DNA of 64,000 nt from Rodentibacter caecimuris (GCF_024622045.1 NZ_JANKBP010000003.1), one strand, 5' to 3'; counted from the stretch's first letter, positions 1 through 9,660 are shown. Numbers and translations: made by a program. The notes: generated by a model not told the origin, from the sequence alone.

Positions 1-1143
1 CATCACCGCACGCCAGCCGCCGAAGTGATTAGCAAATACGCCGATGGTTGCATTGGAGAAGAACATTGGAATAAAGCCCGGAATGATTAATACGGAAGCA
101 TCAAAGCCAAGTAATAGACCGACCGCAACGAATTGACCGATTGCCCCCCACATAAAACCGAATACCATAGCATTTGGTGAGAAAGCGTAAATTGCTGCAC
201 AGTCAATCGCCAATACTGCATTAGGAATCACGCGTTCGGAGATACCTTTAAAGGCTTCGGACAATTCTGCAACGAACATCCGTACCCCGATAACAATCAC
301 TTGAATTGCAACGGCAAATTTTAATCCGGTTTCAAAAATATAGATTGACCAGTGGGTTTTGCCCGCCATGGTTTGTAGGTTATCCAACCCGAAAGAGAGC
401 AGGATAATGCCGAAGAAGACGGTCATCACTAATACGGTGGCAGAGATACTGTCGTGGAAAATATGTAACCATTTCGGTAATTTCATATTGTCAACGCTGT
501 CGTCTTTATTACCGAGTTTTGGTGCGAGCTTTACGGCTATCCAAGAGGCAATTTGCTGTTGGTGTCCGATAGAAAAACCGGCTCCGCCTGTGACGGCTTG
601 AGTCGGTTTATACATAATGTTGGATGAAATCCCCCAGTACAATGCCATAATGATGGCGGTATAAATGATGGTTTCCATCATTGAGGCGCCGATCAGCATA
701 TAGAATACGGCAACCAATCCTGCCTGTTGGAACATAATATGTCCGGTCAGCATAATGGTGCGAATACCGGTAAAGCGTCTGAATACCACAAGCAAAATGT
801 TTAGCGCTAAGGCTAATAACACCGCATAACCGACCCATGCGTAGTTATCTGCCATGGTTTCAATGGTTGCTTGCATACTGGTGTAAGGATCGATCACCGC
901 GCCGGTTAAGCCGTGATATTCGGATAATTTGGTAATAATCGGTTTGAAACCTTTGACTAATTCGCCGGCGCCCACTTGGACTAACATAAAGCCGACAATT
1001 GTTTTTATCGTCCCTTTAATCACGGTCGTGGTGTCTTTGCGTAAAAGAATGTAACCGATACAGGCCACAATACCTAAGAGTAGGGGCGCTTTATTTAGCA
1101 CCTGATCTCTAAAGACGATAAATAAATCTAATAATGTTTCCAT
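1..1143 (-). CDS. ulaA: Ascorbate-specific PTS permease, EIIC component UlaA (3' end beyond window)
   Basis: Membrane component of the phosphotransferase system that imports L-ascorbate as ascorbate 6-phosphate. The reading frame is open from the ATG at 1143 to base 1 (381 codons) with no stop, so the C-terminus is missing. The product starts METLLDLFIVFRDQVLNKAP and is strongly hydrophobic, with long helices and the family motifs MLTGHIMFQQAG and GGAGFSIGHQQQ. It is divergent from ulaG across a 362-bp promoter region. The EIIB and EIIA partners (ulaB, ulaC) are expected further left and are not visible. The family call is firm because the flanking genes complete the pathway. Confidence 0.93.
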   Translation of the reverse strand, partial: METLLDLFIVFRDQVLNKAPLLLGIVACIGYILLRKDTTTVIKGTIKTIVGFMLVQVGAGELVKGFKPIITKLSEYHGLTGAVIDPYTSMQATIETMADNYAWVGYAVLLALALNILLVVFRRFTGIRTIMLTGHIMFQQAGLVAVFYMLIGASMMETIIYTAIIMALYWGISSNIMYKPTQAVTGGAGFSIGHQQQIASWIAVKLAPKLGNKDDSVDNMKLPKWLHIFHDSISATVLVMTVFFGIILLSFGLDNLQTMAGKTHWSIYIFETGLKFAVAIQVIVIGVRMFVAELSEAFKGISERVIPNAVLAIDCAAIYAFSPNAMVFGFMWGAIGQFVAVGLLLGFDASVLIIPGFIPMFFSNATIGVFANHFGGWRAVM

Positions 1144-1275
1144 AACAGAACCTCTGTTGACATTGTTTAAAATGGGAAAAACTTAACGTTTGAGTCTGTT
1201 CCGAAGAGTGTCGAAAAAGAAATCCGCTAAATAATAGCAATTATCCATGAATAAAAAAGATTGAATTTGATTTTT

Positions 1276-1291
1276 TGTGAGCAAAATCACA
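1276..1291. promoter_or_regulatory. CRP (cAMP receptor protein) site in the ulaA-ulaG divergent region
   Basis: The bases TGTGA-GCAAAA-TCACA match the CRP consensus in all ten conserved positions. The site lies 133 bp upstream of ulaA and 215 bp upstream of ulaG, as expected for catabolite control of a sugar-acid operon. Confidence 0.75.
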
Positions 1292-1396
1292 TTTTATTTT
1301 TCTAATAGGTTCTTGTTATGTTAAGTAAAATAAATTTAATGTTATTTAGGTAATACCTTATATTTAAACTTTATTAAATGAGTGAATAGAATCGAT

Positions 1397-1412
1397 TTAG
1401 ATCTAGATCATA
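1397..1412. promoter_or_regulatory. Weaker second CRP-like site upstream of ulaG
   Basis: TTAGA-TCTAGA-TCATA matches 7 of 10 conserved CRP positions. A candidate -10 hexamer TATGAT at 1452-1457 puts its centre near -60 for ulaG, a class I position. The rest of the 1144-1505 gap is AT-rich; I could not single out UlaR operators in it. Confidence 0.4.
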
Positions 1413-1505
1413 AAATCTAGAAAAAATATTTTACAAAATAAAATGATTTGATATGATTTGTTTTGATTATTATTTGATTTTTTAAGTAAACGGAAGGAGT
1501 TAAAA

Positions 1506-2597
1506 ATGAGCAAAATTCAAGAAATCACGCGTGAAAGTTGGATTCTTTCTACTTTTCCTGAATGGGGCACTTGGTTAAACGAAGAAATTGAGCAAGAAGT
1601 TGTTCCTGAAGGTAATTTTGCGATGTGGTGGTTGGGTTGTGTAGGCGTTTGGATCAAAACCCCGGGTGGAGCAAATCTTTGTATGGATTTATGGTGTGGT
1701 CGTGGTAAAAGCACCAAAAAAGTGAAAGATATGGTGCGTGGTCACCAAATGGCAAATATGGCGGGTGTGCGTAAATTACAACCTAACTTACGTGCAGCAC
1801 CTATGGTATTAGATCCATTTGCAATTAATGAGGTGGATTTCATCCTTGCCTCTCACTATCACAGTGATCATATTGATGTGAATGTGGCGGCGGCGATTGT
1901 CAATAATCCGAAGTTGGATCACGTGAAATTTGTCGGCCCTTGGCATTGTGCGGAACTATGGAAAAAATGGGGTGTACCGGAAGAGCGCATTATTATTGTA
2001 AAACCGGGTGATGTAGTGAAATTAAAAGATGTGGAAATCCACGCCCTTGATTCTTTTGACCGCACTTGTTTGGTGACTTTACCGGTTGAAGGTGCGGAAG
2101 AGCGAGGCGGTGAGTTAGCCGGTCTTTGCCCGTCTGACGAAGAAATGGGGCGCAAAGCGGTGAACTATGTGTTTAAAACGCCGGGCGGTAATATTTATCA
2201 TGGTGCGGATTCTCACTTCTCTATTCAATTTGCCAAACACGGTAAACAATTTGATATTGATGTCGCGTTAAATAATTATGGCGAAAATCCGGTCGGTATC
2301 GCAGATAAAATGACCTCTGTGGATTTATTGCGTATGGCAGAAAGTTTGCGTTGTAAAGTGATTATTCCGGTTCATCACGATATTTGGACAAACTTTATGG
2401 CAAGTACTGATGAAATTATTCAATTGTGGAAAATGCGTAAAGAACGCTTGCAATACAAATTCCATCCGTTTATTTGGGAAGTGGGCGGTAAATATGTTTA
2501 TCCGCGTGATAAAGATTTAATTGAATATCATCATCCTCGTGGTTTTGATGACTGTTTTGAACACGAGCCTAATATCCAATTCAAATCAATGTTATAG
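1506..2597 (+). CDS. ulaG: L-ascorbate-6-phosphate lactonase UlaG
   Basis: Hydrolyses the lactone ring of ascorbate 6-phosphate to 3-keto-L-gulonate 6-phosphate in the cytoplasm, the first step after PTS uptake. The 363-residue protein is a metallo-beta-lactamase-fold hydrolase. The metal motif HYHSDHID is at residues 117-124 and further His/Asp ligands follow (HGADSHFS, PVHHDIW). The start has a good ribosome site (GGAAGGAG). It has its own terminator at 2607-2636, so it is a single-gene unit between ulaA and ulaR. Its length equals the family norm. Confidence 0.96.
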   Translation: MSKIQEITRESWILSTFPEWGTWLNEEIEQEVVPEGNFAMWWLGCVGVWIKTPGGANLCMDLWCGRGKSTKKVKDMVRGHQMANMAGVRKLQPNLRAAPMVLDPFAINEVDFILASHYHSDHIDVNVAAAIVNNPKLDHVKFVGPWHCAELWKKWGVPEERIIIVKPGDVVKLKDVEIHALDSFDRTCLVTLPVEGAEERGGELAGLCPSDEEMGRKAVNYVFKTPGGNIYHGADSHFSIQFAKHGKQFDIDVALNNYGENPVGIADKMTSVDLLRMAESLRCKVIIPVHHDIWTNFMASTDEIIQLWKMRKERLQYKFHPFIWEVGGKYVYPRDKDLIEYHHPRGFDDCFEHEPNIQFKSML

Positions 2598-2606
2598 CAA
2601 AAAAAA

Positions 2607-2638
2607 GCCACCTTTTTACTTGAAGGTGGCTAGTTTTT
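2607..2638 (+). terminator. Intrinsic terminator of ulaG
   Basis: The stem GCCACCTT / AAGGTGGC is followed by TAGTTTTTTG, ten bases after the ulaG stop codon. Confidence 0.85.
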
Positions 2639-2678
2639 TGTTCATTATTCGCATCAGAGAAATAGCAAGGAAAATATA

Positions 2679-3425
2679 ATGAACGAAAATTATCGCCATA
2701 GACGGCTTTTACAATTGTTACTTGAGAAACAAGCACTTTCTACTATGGAAATTGTTGAACAACTTGATATTTCACCTGCAACAGCAAGGCGGGACATCAA
2801 TAAATTAGCTCAGCAAGGCCGATTAAAGAAAGTGCGTAATGGCGCAGAGTCGATACAGTCCTCTTCACTAGATTATCAATACAGTGCGGCAATCAATAAT
2901 ATTGATGAAAAACAACGTATTGCTCAGGCAGCGAGTCAATTATGCCAAGAGGGCGATTCGGTTATTTTAACTTGTGGCTCAACAATGCAAATGTTGGGCG
3001 ATCATTTATGCGGAAGAAAATTGCAGATCATCACAAACTTCATTCCGCTTGCCAATAAATTGATTGAAAACAATCACGAAGATATTGTGATTATGGGGGG
3101 GCAATATAACCGAAATAAAGCAATAACCCTTTCTCTTAATCAAAATGAAAGCCCTTATGCCGCCAATATTATGTTTACCAGCGGAAAAGGTTTTACCACT
3201 GAGGGATTGTATAAAACAGATATGATTATTGCTAATTCGGAACAACGGTTGTTCGCCAAAGCCGCTAAGTATGTGGTATTGCTTGACTGTACTAAATTGG
3301 GGCAACAAGTGGGGATGTTATTTACCGAATTAGCCCATATTGATTTATTGATTACCGGCAAAGATGCAGATGCCGAAATCATTGAAAAATTAAGAAATAA
3401 AGGGTTGGAAATCATCTTGACTTGA
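2679..3425 (+). CDS. ulaR: DeoR-family repressor of ascorbate genes, UlaR
   Basis: Probable transcriptional repressor of the ula genes, responding to ascorbate 6-phosphate in the family prototype. The 248-residue product has an N-terminal DeoR helix-turn-helix at about residues 18-40 (LSTMEIVEQLDISPATARRD). A sugar-phosphate sensor domain follows, with DeoR-type signatures (GSTMQMLGDHL, GKGFTTEGLYKTDM, LLDCTKLGQ). Unlike the E. coli arrangement, it sits between ulaG and ulaE. A run of seven G at 3095-3101 lies inside the coding frame and is a possible slippage site. Identity rests on domain type plus location. Confidence 0.88.
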   Translation: MNENYRHRRLLQLLLEKQALSTMEIVEQLDISPATARRDINKLAQQGRLKKVRNGAESIQSSSLDYQYSAAINNIDEKQRIAQAASQLCQEGDSVILTCGSTMQMLGDHLCGRKLQIITNFIPLANKLIENNHEDIVIMGGQYNRNKAITLSLNQNESPYAANIMFTSGKGFTTEGLYKTDMIIANSEQRLFAKAAKYVVLLDCTKLGQQVGMLFTELAHIDLLITGKDADAEIIEKLRNKGLEIILT

Positions 3426-3460
3426 TGACTTTCCACCACAACATTAAATAAGGAACAGAA

Positions 3461-4321
3461 ATGCGAAAACATAAACTCGGTATCTATGAAAAAGCTCTAC
3501 CCAAAAACATCAGTTGGCAAGATCGCCTGTCTATCGCAAAAGCCTGTGGATTTGATTTTGTTGAAATCTCTATTGATGAAACGGACGAACGTTTGGCTCG
3601 TTTAGACTGGAGTAAAAAAGAGCGGTTGCAATTAGTTAAAGCTATCGTGAATACGGGCGTTACTATTCCCTCAATGTGTCTTTCCGGACATCGCCGTTTC
3701 CCTTTTGGCAGCCGTGATGAAGCCATCCGTCAAAAAGCCTATGAAATTATGCAAAAAGCGATTCAATTCGCTGTCGATACCGGCATTCGTACCATTCAAC
3801 TGGCGGGCTATGATGTCTATTATGAAGAACAAGACGAAGACACTATCGCACGTTTTCAACAAGGTTTAGAATGGGCGGTGGAATTAGCCGCCAGCAATCA
3901 AGTGACCCTTGCGGTAGAAATTATGGATACCCAATTTATGAGTTCCATTTCCCGTTGGAAAAAATGGGATGAGATTATTAAATCGCCTTGGTTTACCGTC
4001 TATCCCGATTTAGGCAATCTTTCCGCGTGGAATGATAATGTTGCCGAAGAATTAAAACTCGGTATGGATAAAATTTCCGCTATTCATTTAAAAGATACTT
4101 ATAAGGTTACTGAAACCTGTGCAGGTCAATTCCGTGATGTGCCGTTTGGCGACGGTTGCGTTGATTTTGTCGCTTGCTTTAAAACCCTTGCCGAACTGAA
4201 CTACCGCGGCGCATTTTTAATTGAAATGTGGACGGAAAAAGCCGATGAACCGATTGCGGAAATTATTAATGCCCGCCGTTGGATCGAACAAAAAATGAAA
4301 GAAGGAGGCTTCCAATGTTAG
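3461..4321 (+). CDS. ulaE: L-xylulose/L-ribulose-5-phosphate 3-epimerase UlaE
   Basis: Interconverts L-xylulose 5-phosphate and L-ribulose 5-phosphate late in ascorbate breakdown. The 286-residue TIM-barrel protein begins MRKHKLGIYEKALPKNISWQ and carries the family segments LGIYEKALP, VEISIDETDERLARLDW and AIHLKDTYKVTE, with the metal-binding acidic and His residues in the barrel (EIMDTQF, HLKDTYK). It is preceded by an AAGGAA ribosome site. Its last 7 bases overlap ulaF, so the two are translationally coupled. The upstream decarboxylase UlaD is not in the window and is probably on the ulaA side. Confidence 0.93.
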   Translation: MRKHKLGIYEKALPKNISWQDRLSIAKACGFDFVEISIDETDERLARLDWSKKERLQLVKAIVNTGVTIPSMCLSGHRRFPFGSRDEAIRQKAYEIMQKAIQFAVDTGIRTIQLAGYDVYYEEQDEDTIARFQQGLEWAVELAASNQVTLAVEIMDTQFMSSISRWKKWDEIIKSPWFTVYPDLGNLSAWNDNVAEELKLGMDKISAIHLKDTYKVTETCAGQFRDVPFGDGCVDFVACFKTLAELNYRGAFLIEMWTEKADEPIAEIINARRWIEQKMKEGGFQC

Positions 4322-5010
4322 AAGCATTAAAAGAGAAAGTATTAAAAGCCAATTTAGCGCTACCAAAGCACAATCTTGTTACTTTTACTTGGGGAAACGT
4401 GAGTGAAATTGATCGCACTTCTAACCTCGTCGTGATCAAACCGTCGGGGGTTGATTATGAGGTAATGATGGCAGAAGATATGGTTGTCGTTGATTTATTT
4501 ACTGGAAAAGTGGTTGAAGGTAGTAAAAAACCGTCTTCCGATACGCCGACACATCTTGAATTATATCGCCGCTTTAAAGACATTGGCGGCATCGTGCATA
4601 CCCATTCCCGCCATGCCACAACTTGGGCGCAAGCAGGAGAGGATTTATTGGCATTAGGTACAACCCACGCCGATTATTTTTACGGCACCATTCCTTGCAC
4701 TCGTAAAATGACACCGGCTGAAATTCAAGGCGAATATGAATTAGAAACGGGGAAAGTGATTGTCGAAACGTTCCAAAAACGCAATATCGATCCAAACCAA
4801 GTTCCGGCAGTATTAGTTAATTCTCACGGGCCTTTTGTGTGGGGAACAGATGCGGATAATGCCGTGCATAATGCGGTTGTGTTAGAAGAATTGGCTTATA
4901 TGAATCTGTTTAGTAAAGTATTAAGACCAAGTTTAGGCTCTATGCAACAAGAATTATTGGATAAACATTATCTCCGTAAACACGGTAAAAATGCCTATTA
5001 CGGACAGTAA
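4315..5010 (+). CDS. ulaF: L-ribulose-5-phosphate 4-epimerase UlaF (AraD/SgbE family)
   Basis: Converts L-ribulose 5-phosphate to D-xylulose 5-phosphate, which feeds the pentose phosphate pathway. The ATG at 4315 was chosen because GAAGGAGG sits directly upstream and the product then starts MLEALKEKVLKANLALPKHN like the family, giving 231 residues. The zinc motif HTHS is at residues 95-98, and GTTHADYFYG and VNSHGPFVWG are characteristic of class II aldolase-like epimerases. An earlier in-frame ATG at 4279 would add 12 residues not found in relatives. It overlaps ulaE by 7 bp. Confidence 0.94.
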   Translation: MLEALKEKVLKANLALPKHNLVTFTWGNVSEIDRTSNLVVIKPSGVDYEVMMAEDMVVVDLFTGKVVEGSKKPSSDTPTHLELYRRFKDIGGIVHTHSRHATTWAQAGEDLLALGTTHADYFYGTIPCTRKMTPAEIQGEYELETGKVIVETFQKRNIDPNQVPAVLVNSHGPFVWGTDADNAVHNAVVLEELAYMNLFSKVLRPSLGSMQQELLDKHYLRKHGKNAYYGQ

Positions 5011-5025
5011 TTTTCCAATCAATAA

Positions 5026-5050
5026 GGCGGTTTTTTAACCGCCGTTTTTT
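5026..5050 (+). terminator. Intrinsic terminator after ulaF
   Basis: GGCGGTT-TTTT-AACCGCC is followed by GTTTTTTA, just after the ulaF stop. It separates ulaREF from the phosphatase gene. Confidence 0.85.
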
Positions 5051-5067
5051 ATCTAAGAGGAATAAAA

Positions 5068-5886
5068 ATGAATTATAAAGTCGTTGCTTTTGATCTTGAC
5101 GGTACATTGTTAAATTCAGAAGGGCATATTTTGCCGGAAAATCAATTAGCAATTCAAGCCGCTGTAAATAAAGGAATTAAAGTTTTGTTGGTAACGGGCA
5201 GACACCATACTGCCGTAAAACCTTATTATTGTGAATTGGATTTAGATACACCGATTATTTGTTGTAACGGAACCTATGTTTATGATGTGGCGACGGATTC
5301 GACACCTTTTGCTAATCCGCTTTCTAAGCAACAGGCGCAATTAATTTATGATGTAGCGGAAAAACATCATTGTCATTTATTGATGTATTCCCGAGATTCA
5401 ATGAATTATGCCCAACTTAATCCTCACATGGAAAAATTTCTGAAATGGGTAGAAACTTGCCCTGCGGATGTGCGCCCTGATGTACGTAAAGCGGACAGTA
5501 TTCAAGATGTGATTGACTGCCATCACCCAATTTGGAAGTGTGTCATTAGCGCCGAGAATAAAGATGTTATGAATAATGTGGTTAATGAGCTGCCGATTTC
5601 TCAATTTAGTTGCGAATGGTCTTGGGTGGATCGTGTGGATATTGCCAATGCGGGTAATACAAAAGGCGGCAGACTACTTGCGTTATTAAAAGAGTGGAAT
5701 ATTGATCCGCAGGAAGTTATTGCTTTTGGCGACAATCATAATGACATCAGTATGCTAAGTGCGGTCGGCTTAGGGGTTGCGATGGGCAATGCGGAAGATG
5801 AAGTGAAAGCACAGGCAAAACAGATCACGACCTCAAATAATGAGGGCGGCATTGCACAAGTATTAAAAGAGGCTTTATCACTATAG
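5068..5886 (+). CDS. ybhA: HAD-family pyridoxal phosphate phosphatase YbhA
   Basis: Cof-type haloacid-dehalogenase phosphatase of 272 residues. It resembles E. coli YbhA, which dephosphorylates pyridoxal 5'-phosphate. The catalytic FDLDGT motif is at residues 8-13 (nucleophile Asp9, acid Asp11), VTGRHH is motif II, and FGDNHNDISMLSAVG is the metal-binding motif IV. The stretch PIICCNGTYVYD is nearly the same in YbhA and favours that assignment over YidA. The ribosome site is AAGAGGAA. It lies downstream of the ula genes but has a terminator before it, so a link to ascorbate use is only positional. Confidence 0.85.
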   Translation: MNYKVVAFDLDGTLLNSEGHILPENQLAIQAAVNKGIKVLLVTGRHHTAVKPYYCELDLDTPIICCNGTYVYDVATDSTPFANPLSKQQAQLIYDVAEKHHCHLLMYSRDSMNYAQLNPHMEKFLKWVETCPADVRPDVRKADSIQDVIDCHHPIWKCVISAENKDVMNNVVNELPISQFSCEWSWVDRVDIANAGNTKGGRLLALLKEWNIDPQEVIAFGDNHNDISMLSAVGLGVAMGNAEDEVKAQAKQITTSNNEGGIAQVLKEALSL

Positions 5887-5947
5887 TTTTCAGTTTTACA
5901 TTCTTTTATAAAGACGAATTGTCATTCTGATGATGTAACTAAAAAAA

Positions 5948-5988
5948 TAACCGCACTTTGTGTTGCTCCAAAAGTGCGGTTAGTTTTT
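5948..5988. terminator. Inverted uptake-signal pair acting as a two-way terminator
   Basis: Stem TAACCGCACTTT (5948-5959) pairs with AAAGTGCGGTTA (5971-5982). An A run precedes it and TAGTTTTTTC follows. It lies between the convergent ybhA and torZ. Confidence 0.85.
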
Positions 5989-5997
5989 TCTGTTGTT

Positions 5998-8478
5998 TTA
6001 TACCGAGTATTTAGGTTGTTTAAACACCGTCACTTCCGGCACGACACCCGTATATTTTTCCACTTGTACAATACAAGTATTCGGCGAGTTGCCTTGCGCT
6101 AATTTAGACGTCCCCTCATCACGGGTAAGCACGTTTGGACTGCCATTTTTACATAGCGGTTTTTCGCTTTCACCTAGGTCGAGCGGATCATACCATGCTC
6201 CCTCATGTAATCCGAGTGTGCCTTTAATAATCCCTTCGGTAACCACTGCACCGGCTAATACTTGACCGCGAACATTGTGGATACGAACTATATCCCCATC
6301 AACAATACCGCGTGGTTTGGCATCCTCAGGATGAATTAATACCGGTTCACGATCATTCACCGCATATTTTTGGCGTAATGAAGTATGAGCCAATTGGCTG
6401 TGTAAACGATAGTAGGCATGAGGTGTGACTAACGCAAGCGGATAGTCTTCAGTGGTATTACCGGCAAATTCTTCCGGTTCCATCCAACTCGGATGACCTT
6501 TACAATCGTCATAATTCATCTTTGCGACGACATCAGAGTAAATCTCAATTTTGCCTGATGGTGTTCCAAGCGGGTTGAGTAGCGGATCTTCACGAAATTC
6601 CGCATATCGTACCCATTTTTTTGCTGTTTCGTTTGCTTCAAACATTAACGGTTTGTTTTCTTCCCAGAATCGTTCAAAACGAGGCAATGCAACACGATTA
6701 TGACGTGCGGCAGTGAAGGCGGTTTTATAGAAATCTTCCAGCCATTCCATTTCCGTTTTGCCTTCGGTAAATTCCTCTTCTTTCCCTGCGCGTTTGGCGA
6801 GTTCGGCAAAAATATCGAAATCATTTTTTGCCTCAAATTGCGGTGCTACAACTTGTTTCATCGGGTAAATTGAGAACATAGAATAGTCCCCACCCATGGT
6901 TAAATCATTACGTTCGTAACTTGTTGTTGCCGGCAAAACAATATCCGCCATACGGGCTGTTGGTGTCCAATTTACCTCATTAACGATGACGGTTTCCGGT
7001 TTTTGGAACGCTTTTACTAATAAATTTGTATTTTGATGCTGTGTGAATGGATTGCCGCCCGCCCAATATACGACTTTAATCTCCGGATAGGTGATTTTTG
7101 TCCCATTGTAGTCAATGGTTTTTCCCGGATTGAGTAGGGCATCTGCAATACGAGCCACAGGGAAAGAAAATTTTGCCGCGTCATCCAGCCAGGTTTTTTC
7201 ACCCGTTCCGACAGACGGAGTTGCACCGATTGAACCAATAGTACCGCCCGTAGCTGTTGGTACACCACCATTTGCATAGTGATAGCTAAAACCAAAACCG
7301 CCACCCGGTAAACCAATTTGACCAAGCATCGAGGCAAGGGTAACCAACATCCAGTGGGATTGTTCACCGTGACGTTGACGCTGTATTCCCCATCCGCCCA
7401 TTAGCATGGTGCGTTTGGTAACAAAATCATTTGCTAATTGTTTAATGATTTCCACCGGTACACCACAGATTTTGCTTGCCCATTCCGCAGTTTTAGGTTG
7501 ACCATCTGTTTTACCGAGTAGGTAATCTTCAAATTTGCTGTAACCTGTTGTGTATTTTTTTAAGAATGCTTTATCGTGTTTATTTTCGCTTACTAAGGTA
7601 TGAGCGATCCCTAGCATTAACGGCACATCCGTTGCAGTATTCACAGGAACCCATTCCGCGCCGAGCATTTGACAGGTTTCACTTTTTATCGGATCGATAC
7701 AGATAATGCGTTTACCTGTGGCTTGGAATTTTTTGAAATATTCGATTCCTTTCTGATCCGAAGACATCCAAGCAATACGTAATGTGGTGAGTGGATTCGC
7801 CCCCCAAAGCACAATAATATCACTGCTTTCAAGTAATACTTCCCAACTGGTTTGTTGTTCATAGACCTCAATCGTGCCAAGTACATGCGGCATAATCACT
7901 TGTGCCGCACCGGTAGAGTAGTCGCCTTTATAACCTACAAAGCCACCGGTAATATTCATATAACGTTGTAATAGTGTACGGGAGGCATGAAGTGCGCCGC
8001 TACTGAACCAACCGTAAGAACCGGCATAAATCGCACTTGAGCCATGTTGTTGGCGCACTTTATGGAGTTGGTTATGCACAAGATCAAGTGCTTGTTCCCA
8101 AGAAACCCGAACCCACTCATCACGCCCGCGCATGGTTGTATCACTATTCCCCGGATTTTCTAAATAGCCTTTGCGTACCATTGGGTATTTCACTCGGGTT
8201 TCGCTATAAAGTTGATCGGCGACCACGGTTTGTAATTCATTAGGAACAGCGGGTTCAATGGCTGAACCGGATTTTACTGCTTTGCCGTCCTGCACTACCA
8301 CGCCAATCGGCCCCCAGTGTGCGGCGGTGACAACAGTTTTTAATTCAGGCTCTGCTGCAACCGTACTTTTAGACAGCACCGCACCGACCATACCACTAGA
8401 AAGCGACGCACTTGCTACGCCAAGGGATGTATTTTTTAAGAAGTCACGGCGTTTTTGATTAATATTATTCTTTTTCAT
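5998..8478 (-). CDS. torZ: Periplasmic molybdopterin S/N-oxide reductase TorZ (MtsZ type)
   Basis: Terminal reductase for S- or N-oxides in the periplasm. The 826-residue product begins with a twin-arginine signal (KRRDFLKNTS) and matches the TorA/TorZ/BisC branch of the DMSO reductase family. The molybdenum-ligating serine is Ser188 in GDYSTGAAQ. As I recall, the H. influenzae homologue (MtsZ) prefers methionine sulfoxide, which would make this a methionine-repair enzyme as much as a respiratory one; substrate cannot be read from sequence. It follows the cytochrome gene torY by 30 bp in one operon. No TorD chaperone is visible in the window. Confidence 0.93.
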   Translation of the reverse strand: MKKNNINQKRRDFLKNTSLGVASASLSSGMVGAVLSKSTVAAEPELKTVVTAAHWGPIGVVVQDGKAVKSGSAIEPAVPNELQTVVADQLYSETRVKYPMVRKGYLENPGNSDTTMRGRDEWVRVSWEQALDLVHNQLHKVRQQHGSSAIYAGSYGWFSSGALHASRTLLQRYMNITGGFVGYKGDYSTGAAQVIMPHVLGTIEVYEQQTSWEVLLESSDIIVLWGANPLTTLRIAWMSSDQKGIEYFKKFQATGKRIICIDPIKSETCQMLGAEWVPVNTATDVPLMLGIAHTLVSENKHDKAFLKKYTTGYSKFEDYLLGKTDGQPKTAEWASKICGVPVEIIKQLANDFVTKRTMLMGGWGIQRQRHGEQSHWMLVTLASMLGQIGLPGGGFGFSYHYANGGVPTATGGTIGSIGATPSVGTGEKTWLDDAAKFSFPVARIADALLNPGKTIDYNGTKITYPEIKVVYWAGGNPFTQHQNTNLLVKAFQKPETVIVNEVNWTPTARMADIVLPATTSYERNDLTMGGDYSMFSIYPMKQVVAPQFEAKNDFDIFAELAKRAGKEEEFTEGKTEMEWLEDFYKTAFTAARHNRVALPRFERFWEENKPLMFEANETAKKWVRYAEFREDPLLNPLGTPSGKIEIYSDVVAKMNYDDCKGHPSWMEPEEFAGNTTEDYPLALVTPHAYYRLHSQLAHTSLRQKYAVNDREPVLIHPEDAKPRGIVDGDIVRIHNVRGQVLAGAVVTEGIIKGTLGLHEGAWYDPLDLGESEKPLCKNGSPNVLTRDEGTSKLAQGNSPNTCIVQVEKYTGVVPEVTVFKQPKYSV

Positions 8479-8508
8479 TTCAACCTCGTTTTTAACATGA
8501 GAAGTGAA

Positions 8509-9606
8509 TTATTTGGCAGCCATATCTTTGGCGCTACGTTGTAAATAAATAGTTAAAGCACGCACTTCATCTTTATTCATAGAAGTTCGATCTTTCATGG
8601 AATTCACTACACCAATCCATTGGTTTGCCGTATAGTGATCGGCACTAATTGCTGCGTGGCAACTACTACAATTTGCTTGATTTAACTGGCTACCGTATTG
8701 ATTAAGTGCGGTTAAATCTGACGACATTTTTTCTTTTGGTACAGAAACAATAAAGCTCACTTCTTTCCAATTGGAATTGGTTACTTCATCATGTTTGGTT
8801 TGTAGGATTTTCATACCTTTACGCGCTTCTTCATCGACTAATGCGACGGTAATGCGTTTACCTAATTCTAGATAAACCACAGAATCTGCGCCAACTTGTT
8901 GCCAGCCGTGTAGGGTACCCTGTAATTGCTCGCCTTTTGCTTGCCAATTCGTTATTTCCGCATAAGGCATTAGTCGGATATCACCGCCTTGTTCACCTTG
9001 TGCCGAAGTCATTTCTGCTGCATAAATAGATGAATCTTGAGTGATATTCCCACCTAAAGAGGTTACTGATTGTGCCCCTTCATCATCGTGAGATTCAGGT
9101 AAGAAATGTACGATACCTTTGTGGCAATCAATACAGGTCTGTCTATTGGCTTTTGCGCTAATATGGGTTTGTTTGGCTAATTTTGCTTGTGCGGAAAGTT
9201 CCATTGCATCAAAACTGTGGCAGCTACGACAGGTTTCGGAATCCGTTGATTTCATTTCATCCCATACGCGTTGTGCCATTTCTGCTCGGTGTGCTTCGTA
9301 TTTCTGTTTAGAATCCAGTTTGCCTTGCAATTCATACCACACATCTTTCAGGGCGATGAATTTCGCTTTCAGATAATGCCAGCCTTCTTGCGGAACATGA
9401 CAATCGGCACATTCTGCACGAATACCTTTTGCATTCGCAAAATGGGTTGAACCTTCCCATTCTTGTTGCGGGTGAGTCATGGAATGGCAACTAACACAAA
9501 ATTCCGGTGAGCTGGTTTTATGCATAATTGTTTGTGTTCCCCACAACGCCACTGCCCCTATGCCGATAAAGCAGAGTGCGGTCAGAATTTTGGTTGTTTT
9601 TGACAT
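8509..9606 (-). CDS. torY: Membrane-anchored pentaheme c-type cytochrome TorY (MtsM type)
   Basis: NapC/NirT-family electron donor that passes quinol electrons to TorZ. The 365-residue protein has an N-terminal membrane anchor (residues about 8-29). Four CxxCH heme sites lie in the N-terminal domain (CVSCH at 37-41, CADCH, CRSCH, CIDCH), and a fifth (CSSCH) is in a C-terminal TorC-like domain. It is the first gene of the torYZ operon. An FNR box and -10 element precede it, consistent with expression when oxygen is limiting. Confidence 0.93.
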   Translation of the reverse strand: MSKTTKILTALCFIGIGAVALWGTQTIMHKTSSPEFCVSCHSMTHPQQEWEGSTHFANAKGIRAECADCHVPQEGWHYLKAKFIALKDVWYELQGKLDSKQKYEAHRAEMAQRVWDEMKSTDSETCRSCHSFDAMELSAQAKLAKQTHISAKANRQTCIDCHKGIVHFLPESHDDEGAQSVTSLGGNITQDSSIYAAEMTSAQGEQGGDIRLMPYAEITNWQAKGEQLQGTLHGWQQVGADSVVYLELGKRITVALVDEEARKGMKILQTKHDEVTNSNWKEVSFIVSVPKEKMSSDLTALNQYGSQLNQANCSSCHAAISADHYTANQWIGVVNSMKDRTSMNKDEVRALTIYLQRSAKDMAAK

Positions 9607-9660
9607 AGATGTACTCCAAATTGATAAAAAATAATAAAAAGATAAATAACTATTAATAGT

